Part shown: piece by piece, positions 7,414-15,393 of the stretch | Layout of the letters: each line of letters starts with the position of its first letter | Position numbering within the stretch: position 1 is the first letter of the stretch | Source of the DNA: Bacillota bacterium | GTDB lineage: Bacteria; Bacillota; Clostridia; Lachnospirales; Bianqueaceae | Length of the DNA stretch: 39,963 nucleotides | Direction of reading: 5' to 3' | Assembly (NCBI GenBank): GCA_017442735.1 | Contig: JAFRZE010000059.1 | Coordinates: 1 to 39,963, forward strand | The notes under the pieces: model-generated | The model's input: the letters and a program-made list of their open reading frames with translations, nothing else | The model's database searches: none | Told to the model about the DNA's origin: nothing | Made by a program: the position numbers and the translations under genes

Positions 7414-8445
7414 ATGAAAGCAAAAGAACTAGCAAAAATACTGGGTGTTTCACCCTCGACAGTTTCCGTCGTATTGAACGGGAAACCGGGCATCAGCGAC
7501 CAGCTTCGAACGAATCTGGAGAAAAAAATTCGCGAACTTGGTTATGGAGATATGCTGATAAACCCGGGTTCTGCTGTCAGACAGGCGGCAGCTCCCGCGG
7601 TTCCTGTGATCGCGTACCTTATTTATATGGAAGAAGATGTCAACAACATGTTTGCCTTCTTCCCGGCTGTGATCCAGGGAGTAGAGAATGAAGCCAGGTC
7701 CCTGGACATGAATGTGGTCGTGATCCATATGGAATGCGAATGTAAAGAAGGAATGCTGAAAGAACAGCTGGAGAAGACGGGAAATGTGGTGGGATGCATC
7801 GCCCAGGTCCATGAGATCACGGAGAAGATCCAGCGGGATATCGATTCTATAGATGTGCCATGCGTTTTCATGGACAGCTATAATCCGGAACTGAGAGTCA
7901 GCTCGGTGAATGTGGACAATAAGCAGGCTATGCACCAGATCGTCAAGATGCTGAAAGAGAAAGGGCATTCGAGGATCGGCTACGTCGGTGAGAACTGCGG
8001 GCAGGATTATGAGATCGACCGGCATTTCTCCTTTATCCGGGCACTGGCGGCACTGGACCTTCCGTATGTTCCTTTCTATGATCTTTTTGATCATCTGGAC
8101 GAGGACAGGCTGAAGGAAATGTTTGACCGACAGGATCCGCCGACAGCGTTCGTGACACAGATGGATTCAGTGGCGATGTGGACCATGGATGTGCTGAAGG
8201 GGATCGGACTTAAAATCCCGCAGGATGTGTCCGTCGTGGGATTCAACAATACTTCGATCTGCGAACTGACCCGGCCGAGGCTGACATCTGTGACCAACTC
8301 GGGCCAGCTTATGGGCAGGGAATGTGTACATATGCTGCGGATCCTTCGGCGTCTTGCTGATCTGGGAGAAAAATGTCCCAGACTTAAGTTCTATATGCCT
8401 ACGGATCTGGTAGTAAGAGACAGCGTCGGAGAGTGCGGAAAATAA
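7414..8445 (+). CDS. LacI-family transcriptional regulator
   Basis: The 343-residue protein starts with the LacI helix-turn-helix (MKAKELAKILGVSPSTVSVVLNGKPGIS, positions 1-28; SPSTVS is the recognition segment), then a hinge and a periplasmic-binding-like sugar domain. Late motifs are typical: VSVVGFNNTSICELTRPRLTSV, and the dimer-forming last strand region. ATG 7414 is chosen because GGAGA lies 9 bases before it and the HTH starts at once; an upstream in-frame ATG at 7321 would add 31 unlikely residues. It is followed after 20 bases by a mannitol-dehydrogenase-family gene, so it probably controls that operon in response to a sugar or sugar acid. The ligand is unknown. Confidence 0.9.
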   Translation: MKAKELAKILGVSPSTVSVVLNGKPGISDQLRTNLEKKIRELGYGDMLINPGSAVRQAAAPAVPVIAYLIYMEEDVNNMFAFFPAVIQGVENEARSLDMNVVVIHMECECKEGMLKEQLEKTGNVVGCIAQVHEITEKIQRDIDSIDVPCVFMDSYNPELRVSSVNVDNKQAMHQIVKMLKEKGHSRIGYVGENCGQDYEIDRHFSFIRALAALDLPYVPFYDLFDHLDEDRLKEMFDRQDPPTAFVTQMDSVAMWTMDVLKGIGLKIPQDVSVVGFNNTSICELTRPRLTSVTNSGQLMGRECVHMLRILRRLADLGEKCPRLKFYMPTDLVVRDSVGECGK

Positions 8446-8465
8446 AAACTTTAGGAGGCGAAGCT

Positions 8466-10085
8466 ATGGAACTGACATGGAAAGGGATCAAAGACCGTCA
8501 GGCGTTTGAAAATGCCGGGATCGAACTTCCCGGATACGACGTCGAGAAAGTGAGCCGGCAAACGAAAGCTTTTCCCCGCTGGGTACACTTTGGTATCGGG
8601 AACATCTTCCGGGGATTTATCGGCGGGATCGCGGATGATCTTCTGGAAGCGGGTATGATGGACACGGGGATCACCTGTGTAGAGACGTTCGATTATGAAG
8701 TAGTAGATAAGATCTATAAGACTTTCGACAATTTGGTTCTCAGTATTATCCTGCGTGGAGACGGGACCCGTCAGATGAAAGTCCTGGGATCGCTGGGAGA
8801 GGCGGTCAAAGCTGATTCATCCGATCCCGCTTCCTGGAGCCGGCTGCGGGAGATCTTCGCGGCGCCGACTTTACAGCTGGTTTCCTTCACCATTACTGAA
8901 AAGGGATATGCGCTGAAAGGAACAGACGGAAGCTACCTGTCCTATGTGGAAAAAGATATGGAAAACGGCCCCGCTCAGGCCAAAGGCGCTATGGCTGTTC
9001 TTACCGCCATGCTGCTGGAACGATATCAAAACGGTGCCTGTCCGATCGCGCTTGTTTCCATGGATAACTGCTCTCATAACGGATCGCTGCTTCGCGCTTC
9101 CGTGCTCACGACAGCGGAAGAGTGGGTCGGGAGAGGACTGGCAGAAGAGGGCTTCCTTGCTTATGTTTCGGATCCGTCGAAAGTCAGCTTCCCCTGGACG
9201 ATGATCGACAAGATCACGCCCCGTCCGTCGGAGAAGATCGCGGAAGAACTGAACGAACTCGGTCTTCCGAACATGCAGCCGGTGATCACCGGTAAAAGGA
9301 CCTATATCGCGCCATTTGTCAACGCGGAAGGGCCGCAGTACCTGGTCATTGAAGACAGTTTTCCGGGCGGAAGACCGGATCTTTCCAGAGGAAAGGGCGT
9401 TTATCTGGCAGATCAGAAGACCGTTGATCTTTGCGAGAGGATGAAAGTGACTGCCTGTCTGAATCCGGTCCATTCGGCGCTGGGACCACTTGGCGTGGTA
9501 CTGGGGATCGATCTTTTCGCGGATCTCTTAAAGGATCCGGATATTCTGAAGATGGGACGGACCGTCGCCTATCAGGAAGGTATGAAAGTCATCAAGGATC
9601 CGGGGATCCTTTCACCTCAGGCATTTACCGATGAACTTTTTGATGACCGCTTCCCCAACGAATATCTGGGAGACACCAACCTGCGGCTTTGTACGGATAC
9701 ATCCCAGGGGCTGGGTGTCCGTTTCGGTGAGACCATCAAGGCCTACCGCAGAGAGTATGGTACGGCGGAAGGGCTTACCGCGATCCCGCTTGGCATTGCG
9801 GGATACATGCGTTATCTGATGGGCATCGATGACCAGGGACAGACCTATGAACTGGCGCCAGATCCCCTGGCGGGCGAACTGCATGGACGGCTTTCCACGG
9901 TGATGCTCGGTGACCCGGACAGTCTGAAAGATCAGCTGCGGCCCGTCCTATCCAACGAAAGCATCTTCTTTACAGATCTCTATGCGGACGGTCTTGGAGA
10001 AAAGATCGAACAGATGCTGAAAGAAATGATTGCCGGACCGGGTGCCGTGAAGGAAACGATCCACCGCTATATGACAAATATCTGA
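8466..10085 (+). CDS. mannitol dehydrogenase/fructuronate reductase family oxidoreductase
   Basis: The 539-residue protein belongs to the long-chain polyol dehydrogenase family (mannitol dehydrogenase, UxuB, UxaB). Evidence: a nucleotide-binding start (HFGIGNIFRGF), SMDNCSHNG, SFPWTMIDKITPRP, and the C-terminal-domain motif LNPVHSALGPLG, which corresponds to the family's K...N..H active-site region. Members reduce ketoses or keto-uronates with NAD(P)H. Which substrate applies here (fructuronate, tagaturonate, fructose or a related one) cannot be told from sequence. AGGAGG (8453-8458) is 7 bases before ATG 8466. It is co-transcribed with the LacI gene and followed by a strong terminator. Two TIM-barrel isomerase-type genes 2 kb downstream could act in the same sugar-acid pathway, but no shared promoter links them. 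Confidence 0.85.
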   Translation: MELTWKGIKDRQAFENAGIELPGYDVEKVSRQTKAFPRWVHFGIGNIFRGFIGGIADDLLEAGMMDTGITCVETFDYEVVDKIYKTFDNLVLSIILRGDGTRQMKVLGSLGEAVKADSSDPASWSRLREIFAAPTLQLVSFTITEKGYALKGTDGSYLSYVEKDMENGPAQAKGAMAVLTAMLLERYQNGACPIALVSMDNCSHNGSLLRASVLTTAEEWVGRGLAEEGFLAYVSDPSKVSFPWTMIDKITPRPSEKIAEELNELGLPNMQPVITGKRTYIAPFVNAEGPQYLVIEDSFPGGRPDLSRGKGVYLADQKTVDLCERMKVTACLNPVHSALGPLGVVLGIDLFADLLKDPDILKMGRTVAYQEGMKVIKDPGILSPQAFTDELFDDRFPNEYLGDTNLRLCTDTSQGLGVRFGETIKAYRREYGTAEGLTAIPLGIAGYMRYLMGIDDQGQTYELAPDPLAGELHGRLSTVMLGDPDSLKDQLRPVLSNESIFFTDLYADGLGEKIEQMLKEMIAGPGAVKETIHRYMTNI

Positions 10086-10113
10086 TCTCATCCGGATGGG
10101 ATCACAAAAGAAA

Positions 10114-10147
10114 GGGCTGCAGTTCAGTAACTGCAGCCCACGTTTTT
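10114..10147. terminator. bidirectional terminator between convergent genes
   Basis: Perfect 11-bp stem GGGCTGCAGTT (10114-10124) with AACTGCAGCCC (10129-10139), loop CAGT. Plus-strand tail is ACGTTTTTA; on the minus strand the stem is followed by TTTCTTTTG. It can end both the reductase operon and the C39-like gene. Confidence 0.88.
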
Positions 10148-10174
10148 ATCAGTATTTCTTTGATCCCACTATTT

Positions 10175-10864
10175 TCACTTCTTTTCCAGGCTGAAATAGC
10201 CGCAGACTTTGATATCCTCCAGAGCAAGATATCTCGGCCGGGTCGACCAGCCGTCCGCGAGCTTGATATACGTACGAATCCGGCCGTCCAGGGCCTGGTA
10301 ATGTTCGAGGCCATAAGCGACAACCAGATGGGTGCCATATATTTTGTGATAATAAACCTGAAAAACGAGCAGCCGGCCTTTTTCCAGTTCTCTGGCAGCC
10401 TGCCTGGCTGACGCAAAAACACGGCCGCGGACACGTACATCTTTGACTTTAAAAAAGCTCAGACAGGCACGCAGATAAAAATAGATCAGGAGAGAGTTGG
10501 ATCCTCCCCAGAAACCGAAAAGATTGGTATTGATATAAAGAAGCCGATGCTTGCCGATGAGCGCTGCTTTTTCGAAGATGGACTCAGGCCGCTCGCTGTG
10601 AACGGACGGATATTCATAGCGCCGGTCAAGGGTGCAGAGAATGTTGGTCATGGCTGTAGGACCGCAGTGCTGCTGATAGCCGCGGCCAAGGTCCTTGAAC
10701 TGACCGGTCGTGTAAAAGGTTTCAAAGGAGTCCCAGATATTACCGGCATTTCCGACCGCACGACTCGGGATGGACTGAAACTCAAGTCCGGTTTTCTCCC
10801 TCGCGTCACGCAGCGGATCGCTGATCGGAGGTCTCTTTTTTCGCTGGAGTTTGATTTTTTTCAT
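10175..10864 (-). CDS. C39-like papain-fold cysteine peptidase domain protein
   Basis: The 229-residue protein carries a papain-like triad arrangement: QQHCGPTAMTNIL with the candidate nucleophile Cys67, GTHLVVAYG with His179, and LADGW with Asp204. That order and spacing resemble the C39-like (bacteriocin-leader peptidase-like) family. The N-terminus is very basic (KKIKLQRKKRPP) but has no signal peptide, lipobox or transmembrane segment, and there is no ABC exporter fused or adjacent. So it should be cytoplasmic, and its substrate is unknown. A CGGAG lies about 11 bases before ATG 10864. Its promoter overlaps the start of the divergent SDR gene. The fold call rests on the three short motifs; activity is inferred. 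Confidence 0.7.
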   Translation of the reverse strand: MKKIKLQRKKRPPISDPLRDAREKTGLEFQSIPSRAVGNAGNIWDSFETFYTTGQFKDLGRGYQQHCGPTAMTNILCTLDRRYEYPSVHSERPESIFEKAALIGKHRLLYINTNLFGFWGGSNSLLIYFYLRACLSFFKVKDVRVRGRVFASARQAARELEKGRLLVFQVYYHKIYGTHLVVAYGLEHYQALDGRIRTYIKLADGWSTRPRYLALEDIKVCGYFSLEKK

Positions 10865-10880
10865 AGGAAAAACACTCCGT

Positions 10881-10934
10881 TTGTGGTAAGATGTTGGTAA
10901 ATCCTATTGTAGCAGGAGATTTCTCATGAATCAA
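10881..10934. promoter_or_regulatory. overlapping divergent promoters of the C39-like and SDR genes
   Basis: Minus strand: TTGATT (10929-10934), 17 bp, TACAAT (10906-10911). Plus strand: TTGTGG (10881-10886), 18 bp, TATTGT (10905-10910). The two -10 boxes overlap, so the promoters should compete. The minus-strand pair is the better one. Confidence 0.5.
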
Positions 10935-11720
10935 GTAGCGATCGTGACCGGCGGAACATCCGGTATCGGACTGGCCGCGGCAGAAAAACTCAGTAAAGAC
11001 GGATATCAGGTTTATACATTCAGCCGCCGGGGTGGCGATGCAGCCGGAATTCAGCATCTGGCCGTGGATGTGACGGATGAGGCGGCTGTGAAATCAGCGG
11101 TCAGCGGGATCCTGGAAAAAGAAGGCAAGGTGGATCTGGTCGTAAACTGTGCCGGTTTCGGCATCAGCGGCGCGATCGAATTCACTTCGGTGGAAGACGC
11201 GAAACGGCTTTTTGACGTAGACTTTTTCGGTACTGTGATCGTGAACAATGCCGTGATCCCCTCCATGCGTGAAGCGGGGAGTGGCCGCATCATCAATATC
11301 AGCTCCGTCGCGGGACCGGCAGCGATCCCGTTCCAGGCCTATTATTCCTGCGCGAAAGCCGCGGTGGACGACTATACGGCAGCGCTCGCGAACGAACTTC
11401 GCCCCTTCGGGATCAAGGTCTGCGCGATCCGTCCGGGAGATGTGAAGACCGGTTTCACGGCTGCCCGCGAGAAAAAGCATGTCGGTGACGATATCTACGG
11501 CGGCCGGATCGACAAATCCGTCGCAAAAATGGAAAAGGATGAAGTGACGGGGGCTTCGCCGAAGGTGCTTGGCCGCTATATCTCAAGGATCGCGAAAATC
11601 CCGAACCCGAAACCGTTTTACACACCGGGTATCGTATACAAGGCCTGCGTCGTACTGATCAAGATCCTGCCCTGCCGCTGGGTCAATGCATTGATCGGTA
11701 AACTGTATGTAGTAGAATAA
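10926..11720 (+). CDS. short-chain dehydrogenase/reductase (SDR)
   Basis: Classical SDR of 264 residues with a Rossmann fold. Seen: cofactor motif TGGTSGIG (8-15), NCAGFG (74-79) in place of NNAG, catalytic Ser in NISSVAG (136 or 137) and YSCAK with Tyr140 and Lys144. FSRR after the second strand suggests NADPH preference. The last 50 residues contain a hydrophobic segment (VYKACVVLIKILPCRWVNALIG) that may touch the membrane, as in SDRs acting on lipid-like substrates. AGGAG lies about 8 bases before ATG. It stands alone, with a terminator directly after it, so neighbours do not reveal its substrate. Confidence 0.9.
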   Translation: MNQVAIVTGGTSGIGLAAAEKLSKDGYQVYTFSRRGGDAAGIQHLAVDVTDEAAVKSAVSGILEKEGKVDLVVNCAGFGISGAIEFTSVEDAKRLFDVDFFGTVIVNNAVIPSMREAGSGRIINISSVAGPAAIPFQAYYSCAKAAVDDYTAALANELRPFGIKVCAIRPGDVKTGFTAAREKKHVGDDIYGGRIDKSVAKMEKDEVTGASPKVLGRYISRIAKIPNPKPFYTPGIVYKACVVLIKILPCRWVNALIGKLYVVE

Positions 11721-11727
11721 CAAAAAA

Positions 11728-11760
11728 ACCTGCAGGTTGTCCAGGCCTGCAGGTCTTTTT
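11728..11760 (+). terminator. Rho-independent terminator of the SDR gene
   Basis: ACCTGCAGG (11728-11736) pairs with CCTGCAGGT (11746-11754), followed by CTTTTTG. Confidence 0.85.
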
Positions 11761-11770
11761 GTGTTGTGTA

Positions 11771-11792
11771 CTCGTGTCTTTCCAGACACGAG
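11771..11792. other. hairpin without T-tract
   Basis: CTCGTGTC (11771-11778) pairs perfectly with GACACGAG (11785-11792) across a 6-base loop. Neither strand has a T run after it, so it is not a convincing terminator. It lies between the SDR terminator and the operator cluster; purpose unknown. Confidence 0.4.
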
Positions 11793-11829
11793 GGGAAACG
11801 AAATAAACAAATGAAAGGGGGTTGTGTCA

Positions 11830-11900
11830 GTTACGGCTAACTTTATAGGGATTGGTTAGCGGCTGCTAACTTCTACAATGATAGGTTAGCATATGCTAAC
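11830..11900 (+). promoter_or_regulatory. operator cluster with promoter upstream of the TIM-barrel pair
   Basis: Two perfect palindromes, GTTAGC-GGCT-GCTAAC (11855-11870) and GTTAGC-ATAT-GCTAAC (11885-11900), have centres 30 bp apart. A third, shorter GTTA-CGGC-TAAC sits at 11830-11841. TTGGTT (11852-11857), 16 bp and TACAAT (11874-11879) form a plausible promoter whose spacer holds the first palindrome and whose start site would fall next to the second. This looks like a repressor operator cluster. The regulator is unknown; the LacI protein at 7414 is one candidate. Confidence 0.6.
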
Positions 11901-11964
11901 TTAAAAGTCAAGTGTAATTTCAAAAACTTTCGTCAGAAAGGCAGCTGTTTATTAAAATTATTTT

Positions 11965-11993
11965 AAAAAGAGGTTGAAATCAGCCTCTTTTTG
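11965..11993 (+). terminator. attenuator-like intrinsic terminator in the leader of the TIM-barrel pair
   Basis: AAAAAGAGGTTG (11965-11976) pairs with CAGCCTCTTTTT (11981-11992) over an AAAT loop, one G-T pair, ending in a T run. It lies about 50 bases upstream of the start codon at 12045 and downstream of the only good promoter, so transcription must pass it. It may be part of an attenuation device. No known aptamer or T-box is visible in the 60 bases before it. Confidence 0.6.
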
Positions 11994-12044
11994 TTGTATT
12001 CTAAAGATACATTCATTCTATTTCAATCAAAGGAGATTTATCCT

Positions 12045-13100
12045 ATGGCTATGAAATTAGGTATCAGTGATTACTGTCTGTGCCACAAACTCTATTCCAA
12101 AGAGTGGGAAATCTATGACATCATGGATTGGGCTAAAGAGCATGACTGTGCTCATATGGAAATCGTTCCCTTCGGCCTGCCGCTGTTCAAGGCGGATGGC
12201 GTTGCGGACATGGATTTCGCGAAACGTATCGGCGAACATGCCGACAAACTGAATCTGCCTCTTTCTGCGTTCTCCCTGAACGCCTGCTTCATCCGTCCCG
12301 GTGATGATGAAGAGCAGGGATCTTCCAACCGCGAACGTAACGTGACGGTTCAGTATCACGGCACCCGTGAGGATAAATTCCAGCAGGAGCTTGCGCGTGT
12401 TACCACCGTTATGAATATGGCGAAGGAAATGGGCGTCAAGAACTTCCGTTCCGACGTTTGCTCCGGTGCTCATCCGCTGCGCATCAATACTCCCGAACAG
12501 TTTGAGGAAGATTTCCCCGTTTTCGTCAAAGCGGTTCAGGAACTGGCTGACTATGCGGCTTCCATCGGACTGAATCTGACTCTTGAAAACCATGGTCTGT
12601 ATGTCAATGGCGCTGATCGTCTGATCCGCATCCTGAAGGCCGCGAACCGTCCCAACATCGGCCTGACTGTTGATGTAGGCAACTATCTGTGCGTTGATGA
12701 GGATCCGGTCGTGAACACTCAGAAAGCCATCAAATATGCCGACATGATCCATCTGAAAGACTTCTATATCCGCGATGTCAACAAGATGTATCCGCAGAAC
12801 GGCATGTATGTCAACTTCCCCGAGATCCCGAACGTCAAACCCAGAAAGCGTCCCACCACGCCGGAAGAATGGGCAGCCATGATCCCAAGCTTCGGCTATG
12901 TCGGAACCGCAGCCGGCAACACCATCCTGCGCGGCGCCATCATTGGCCAGGGCGACATGGATATGTGGAAGATCCTTTCCATTATCAAGAATTCCGGTTA
13001 TGACAAGTATGTCTCCCTGGAGTTCGAAGGCATGGAAGACTGCGTCGCCGGCACCACCTATGGTCTGGAGACAGCTCAGTACATTTACGACCGCGTATAA
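12045..13100 (+). CDS. sugar phosphate isomerase/epimerase-type TIM barrel (first paralogue)
   Basis: The 351-residue protein belongs to the xylose-isomerase-like/AP-endonuclease-2 TIM-barrel superfamily. Candidate metal ligands sit at the ends of strands: Glu in HMEIVPFG, Glu and His in TLENHG, His and Asp in MIHLKDF, and Glu in SLEFEGMED. Members isomerise or epimerise ketoses, inosose or keto-acids; the exact substrate is not evident. AGGAG (12031-12035) is 9 bases before ATG 12045, so the longer frame from 11991 is rejected. It is closely related to the next gene, with extra loops at about residues 90-110 and 255-270. Its codons are strongly biased (CGT, GTT, CTG, TCC), unlike the GC-ending mix of its neighbour, which suggests high expression. 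Operators and an attenuator-like hairpin precede it. Confidence 0.85.
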   Translation: MAMKLGISDYCLCHKLYSKEWEIYDIMDWAKEHDCAHMEIVPFGLPLFKADGVADMDFAKRIGEHADKLNLPLSAFSLNACFIRPGDDEEQGSSNRERNVTVQYHGTREDKFQQELARVTTVMNMAKEMGVKNFRSDVCSGAHPLRINTPEQFEEDFPVFVKAVQELADYAASIGLNLTLENHGLYVNGADRLIRILKAANRPNIGLTVDVGNYLCVDEDPVVNTQKAIKYADMIHLKDFYIRDVNKMYPQNGMYVNFPEIPNVKPRKRPTTPEEWAAMIPSFGYVGTAAGNTILRGAIIGQGDMDMWKILSIIKNSGYDKYVSLEFEGMEDCVAGTTYGLETAQYIYDRV

Positions 13101-13110
13101 CCGGACCTAT

Positions 13111-13140
13111 AAGGGGACTGTCATCACGACAGTCCTTTTA
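13111..13140 (+). terminator. intercistronic terminator-like hairpin
   Basis: GGACTGTC (13115-13122) pairs with GACAGTCC (13128-13135), extended by AAGG with TTTT, between the two paralogues. It probably lets only part of the transcription into the second gene. Confidence 0.7.
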
Positions 13141-13181
13141 CTTTAGGCGCCTGACGGCGCACATTCAACAGGAGGATGAAC

Positions 13182-14156
13182 ATGAGTCTGAAACTTGGTA
13201 TTTCCAGTTACTGTCTGTCCCGCAAGCTTTACGCGCAGGATATGACATTGTTTGATGTGATGGACTGGGCGAAAGAACATGAGTGCGATCATATGGAAGT
13301 GGTTCCCTTCGGACTTCCGATGACCCTGGAAGACGGCTCGCCTAATCACGATTTTGCCAAACGGGTCGGGGAACACGCGGACAAGATCGGTCTGCCGCTT
13401 TCCGCGTTCTCGCTGAACGCGTGTGTCATTCGTCCCGGTGATGAGAATGAGACCAAAGAAGAAAAGTATCGTAAGGAAATCGAACGCATCGAAATGATCA
13501 TGGATCTGGCCTATGAGATGGGCATCCGCAAAATGCGTCACGATACCTGCACCGGCCAGCATCCGCTGGGCGTGGAGTACCACACACCGGAACAGTTCGA
13601 GGAAGACTTCCCGACGATCGTTCGCGCGGTAAAGGAGGTCGCGGACTACGCGGCATCCAAAGGCATGCGCACAACGCTTGAGAATCACGGCCGCTATGTG
13701 AACGGGGCTGACCGGCTGATCCGGATCGTCAAGGCGGCCGGCAAAGACAACGTCGGCCTGACGGTGGATGTGGGCAACTTCCTTTGTGTCAACGAGGATC
13801 CGGTCGTGGCTGTCCAGAAAACGATCAAATACGCGAACATGATCCATCTGAAAGATTTTTATATCCGCAAAACCGACCGGATGTATCCGCAGAAGCGGTT
13901 CAGACCGACGACGCCGGAAGAGTGGCATACGATGCTGCCGAGCCTGGCGTACGTGGGTACCAACGCCGCGGATTATCAGCTGCTGCGCGGCGCGATCATC
14001 GGCCAGGGCGACATGGATATGTGGAAGATCATTTCCATTATTAAAAACTCCGGCTACGATCAGGAGATCTCGCTGGAATTCGAAGGCATGGAAGACTGCG
14101 TCGCCGGCACGATCTATGGCCTGGAGACGGCCCGCTATATCTGGGAACGCGTCTGA
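13182..14156 (+). CDS. sugar phosphate isomerase/epimerase-type TIM barrel (second paralogue)
   Basis: The 324-residue paralogue of the preceding protein keeps the same motifs: HMEVVPFG, LSAFSLNAC, TTLENHGRYVNGADRLIRI, GLTVDVGNFLC, MIHLKDFYIR and SLEFEGMEDCVAGT. It lacks two insertions of the first copy. AGGAGG (13170-13175) is 6 bases before ATG 13182 and touches ATG 13176, so 13182 is the likely start. Codon use is ordinary for this genome, unlike the first copy. It follows the first gene after a terminator-like hairpin, so it is probably expressed at a lower level from the same promoter. Different loop insertions suggest different substrates or a heteromer. Function within the superfamily is unresolved. 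Confidence 0.85.
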   Translation: MSLKLGISSYCLSRKLYAQDMTLFDVMDWAKEHECDHMEVVPFGLPMTLEDGSPNHDFAKRVGEHADKIGLPLSAFSLNACVIRPGDENETKEEKYRKEIERIEMIMDLAYEMGIRKMRHDTCTGQHPLGVEYHTPEQFEEDFPTIVRAVKEVADYAASKGMRTTLENHGRYVNGADRLIRIVKAAGKDNVGLTVDVGNFLCVNEDPVVAVQKTIKYANMIHLKDFYIRKTDRMYPQKRFRPTTPEEWHTMLPSLAYVGTNAADYQLLRGAIIGQGDMDMWKIISIIKNSGYDQEISLEFEGMEDCVAGTIYGLETARYIWERV

Positions 14157-14195
14157 CCAGACTTTTCATCAACTGGACGGGTTTCTCTGAACGGG

Positions 14196-14400
14196 GATGG
14201 ACTGTAAATCGCAATAAGTGCAGGTAACATTCCCTTTTGAGCGGTTTTCTCACTGATCAAAGGGAATAAAAACACATAAAGAACGGACGACCTACCCTTG
14301 TTTTTCAGTTTTTCTTGAAAAAGTGGGAAGGTCGTCCGACTTTCTTTTGATTCCATTCCCTTACCTGTCTGGCCATGAGAGGGAAAAGGGAAGGGGAACC
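14196..14400 (+). repeat. dispersed hairpin-rich intergenic repeat, copy A
   Basis: The first 49 bases match copy B (from 24234) at 39 positions without a gap, starting GATGGACTG and ending TTCCCTTTTGAG. Both copies then show a long imperfect hairpin built on GACC(T)TCCC...GGGAAGGTC and a third TTCCCTT...AAGGGAA pair. The loops differ while the pairing arms are kept, which points to a conserved RNA or DNA structure. It carries no ORF of note. It sits between convergent genes and includes the terminator at 14284-14348. Confidence 0.6.
14284..14348. terminator. long hairpin terminator between convergent genes
   Basis: CGGACGACC (14284-14292) pairs with GGTCGTCCG (14330-14338); inner arms (TACCCTTGTTTTTCAG with TTGAAAAAGTGGGA) extend it imperfectly. 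The plus tail is ACTTTCTTTT and the minus tail TTCTTTATG, so it can serve both the TIM-barrel pair and the DUF4097 gene. Confidence 0.75.
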
Positions 14401-14436
14401 GCGGTTTTTAAGATTTTCAGTCCATCAGGCAGACGC

Positions 14437-15387
14437 TTACTTTTTTATTGTGATCTCGATGTCACCGGTATCGGTCTCAATAGTGCAGGTGCCGCCGGTT
14501 GTGGTTTTGGGCACATCGATATCGCCGGTGTGGGATTCAACGAGGAAAACCTTCTCGCTGAGTAAAGTGCCACTGACCTCGCCAGTAGAGGTCTTCACAT
14601 AGATTTCAGGCGCATCGCATCCGTCAAAGCTTACGTCACCAGTGCTGCGTTCGATCGAAAAACTCTCCTTTGCGATGACATTCTTAAGATTGGCGTCGCC
14701 GGTGGTGCCGGTCGAGACGAGCTTCTTGCAGGAAACATCTTTCAGGACAGTTTTTCCGGTTCTGACATTGGCAGTGATCCCGCCGCTGCAGGTGACGGAG
14801 TTTACTTCGATCCGGCCGGTCGTAGTTTCGAGAGAGATCTCATCGGAAGAAATGTCAGACAAAGTGATTTGACCAGTACTGAGAGTGATCTGTATCTTAC
14901 CGGCTGAAGCCTTGCAATCGACATCTCCGGTCGAAGCGTTGACTGCCAGGGAATTAAAAGTGAAATCCGCGGGGATCTGGACATCGCCGGTCGAGCAGTG
15001 GATATCCAGCCGGGAATAGGCTTTACCGGGCAGATAAACCGTGACAGTCATCTTCGTGCCGAAAAAGTCTGTATAGGAGCGTTCGTTGATTATTGTAATG
15101 GTAAGTGTTTTATCTGTGACGGATACCTGGTGGAATGTCTTTTCGGATTCCTGGCAGACCACACGGCATTTCCCGTCGGCAGAAGGCAGGAAATAGATAT
15201 CATCGGTATCAACATCGATCGAGATATTCTCGAAAGATTCGGTCACATCATAGGTGTTTGTTACAGAGTTGGTGGTGCTGAGACCTTCAAATTTGAATCC
15301 GGACAGGGCGAAACCGATCAGGCCGATCACCAGACCGACTACCAGGATAATACCGCCGATAAGAAGTGCTTTACTTGTTTTGCTCAT
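14437..15387 (-). CDS. DUF4097 (toastrack) membrane-anchored protein
   Basis: The 316-residue protein has one N-terminal membrane helix (about 8-30) and then a long run of short beta strands with STGD/TTGD-type turns repeated about every 18-20 residues (CSTGDVQIP, ASTGDVD, STGQITL, TTGRIEV, RTGKTVL, TTGDANL, STGDVSF, STGEVSG, HTGDID, DTGDIE). That is the DUF4097 or toastrack fold, so most of the protein should lie outside the membrane. The family is linked to envelope stress sensing. It starts 6 bases after the HAAS gene stop, last in a PadR-HAAS-toastrack operon, a known arrangement. Confidence 0.88.
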   Translation of the reverse strand: MSKTSKALLIGGIILVVGLVIGLIGFALSGFKFEGLSTTNSVTNTYDVTESFENISIDVDTDDIYFLPSADGKCRVVCQESEKTFHQVSVTDKTLTITIINERSYTDFFGTKMTVTVYLPGKAYSRLDIHCSTGDVQIPADFTFNSLAVNASTGDVDCKASAGKIQITLSTGQITLSDISSDEISLETTTGRIEVNSVTCSGGITANVRTGKTVLKDVSCKKLVSTGTTGDANLKNVIAKESFSIERSTGDVSFDGCDAPEIYVKTSTGEVSGTLLSEKVFLVESHTGDIDVPKTTTGGTCTIETDTGDIEITIKK

Positions 15388-15393
15388 GATAGA

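Noticed and set aside
11771-11792. Hairpin as a second terminator of the SDR gene
   Set aside because: Perfect stem but no T run on either strand, and a proper terminator lies just before it.
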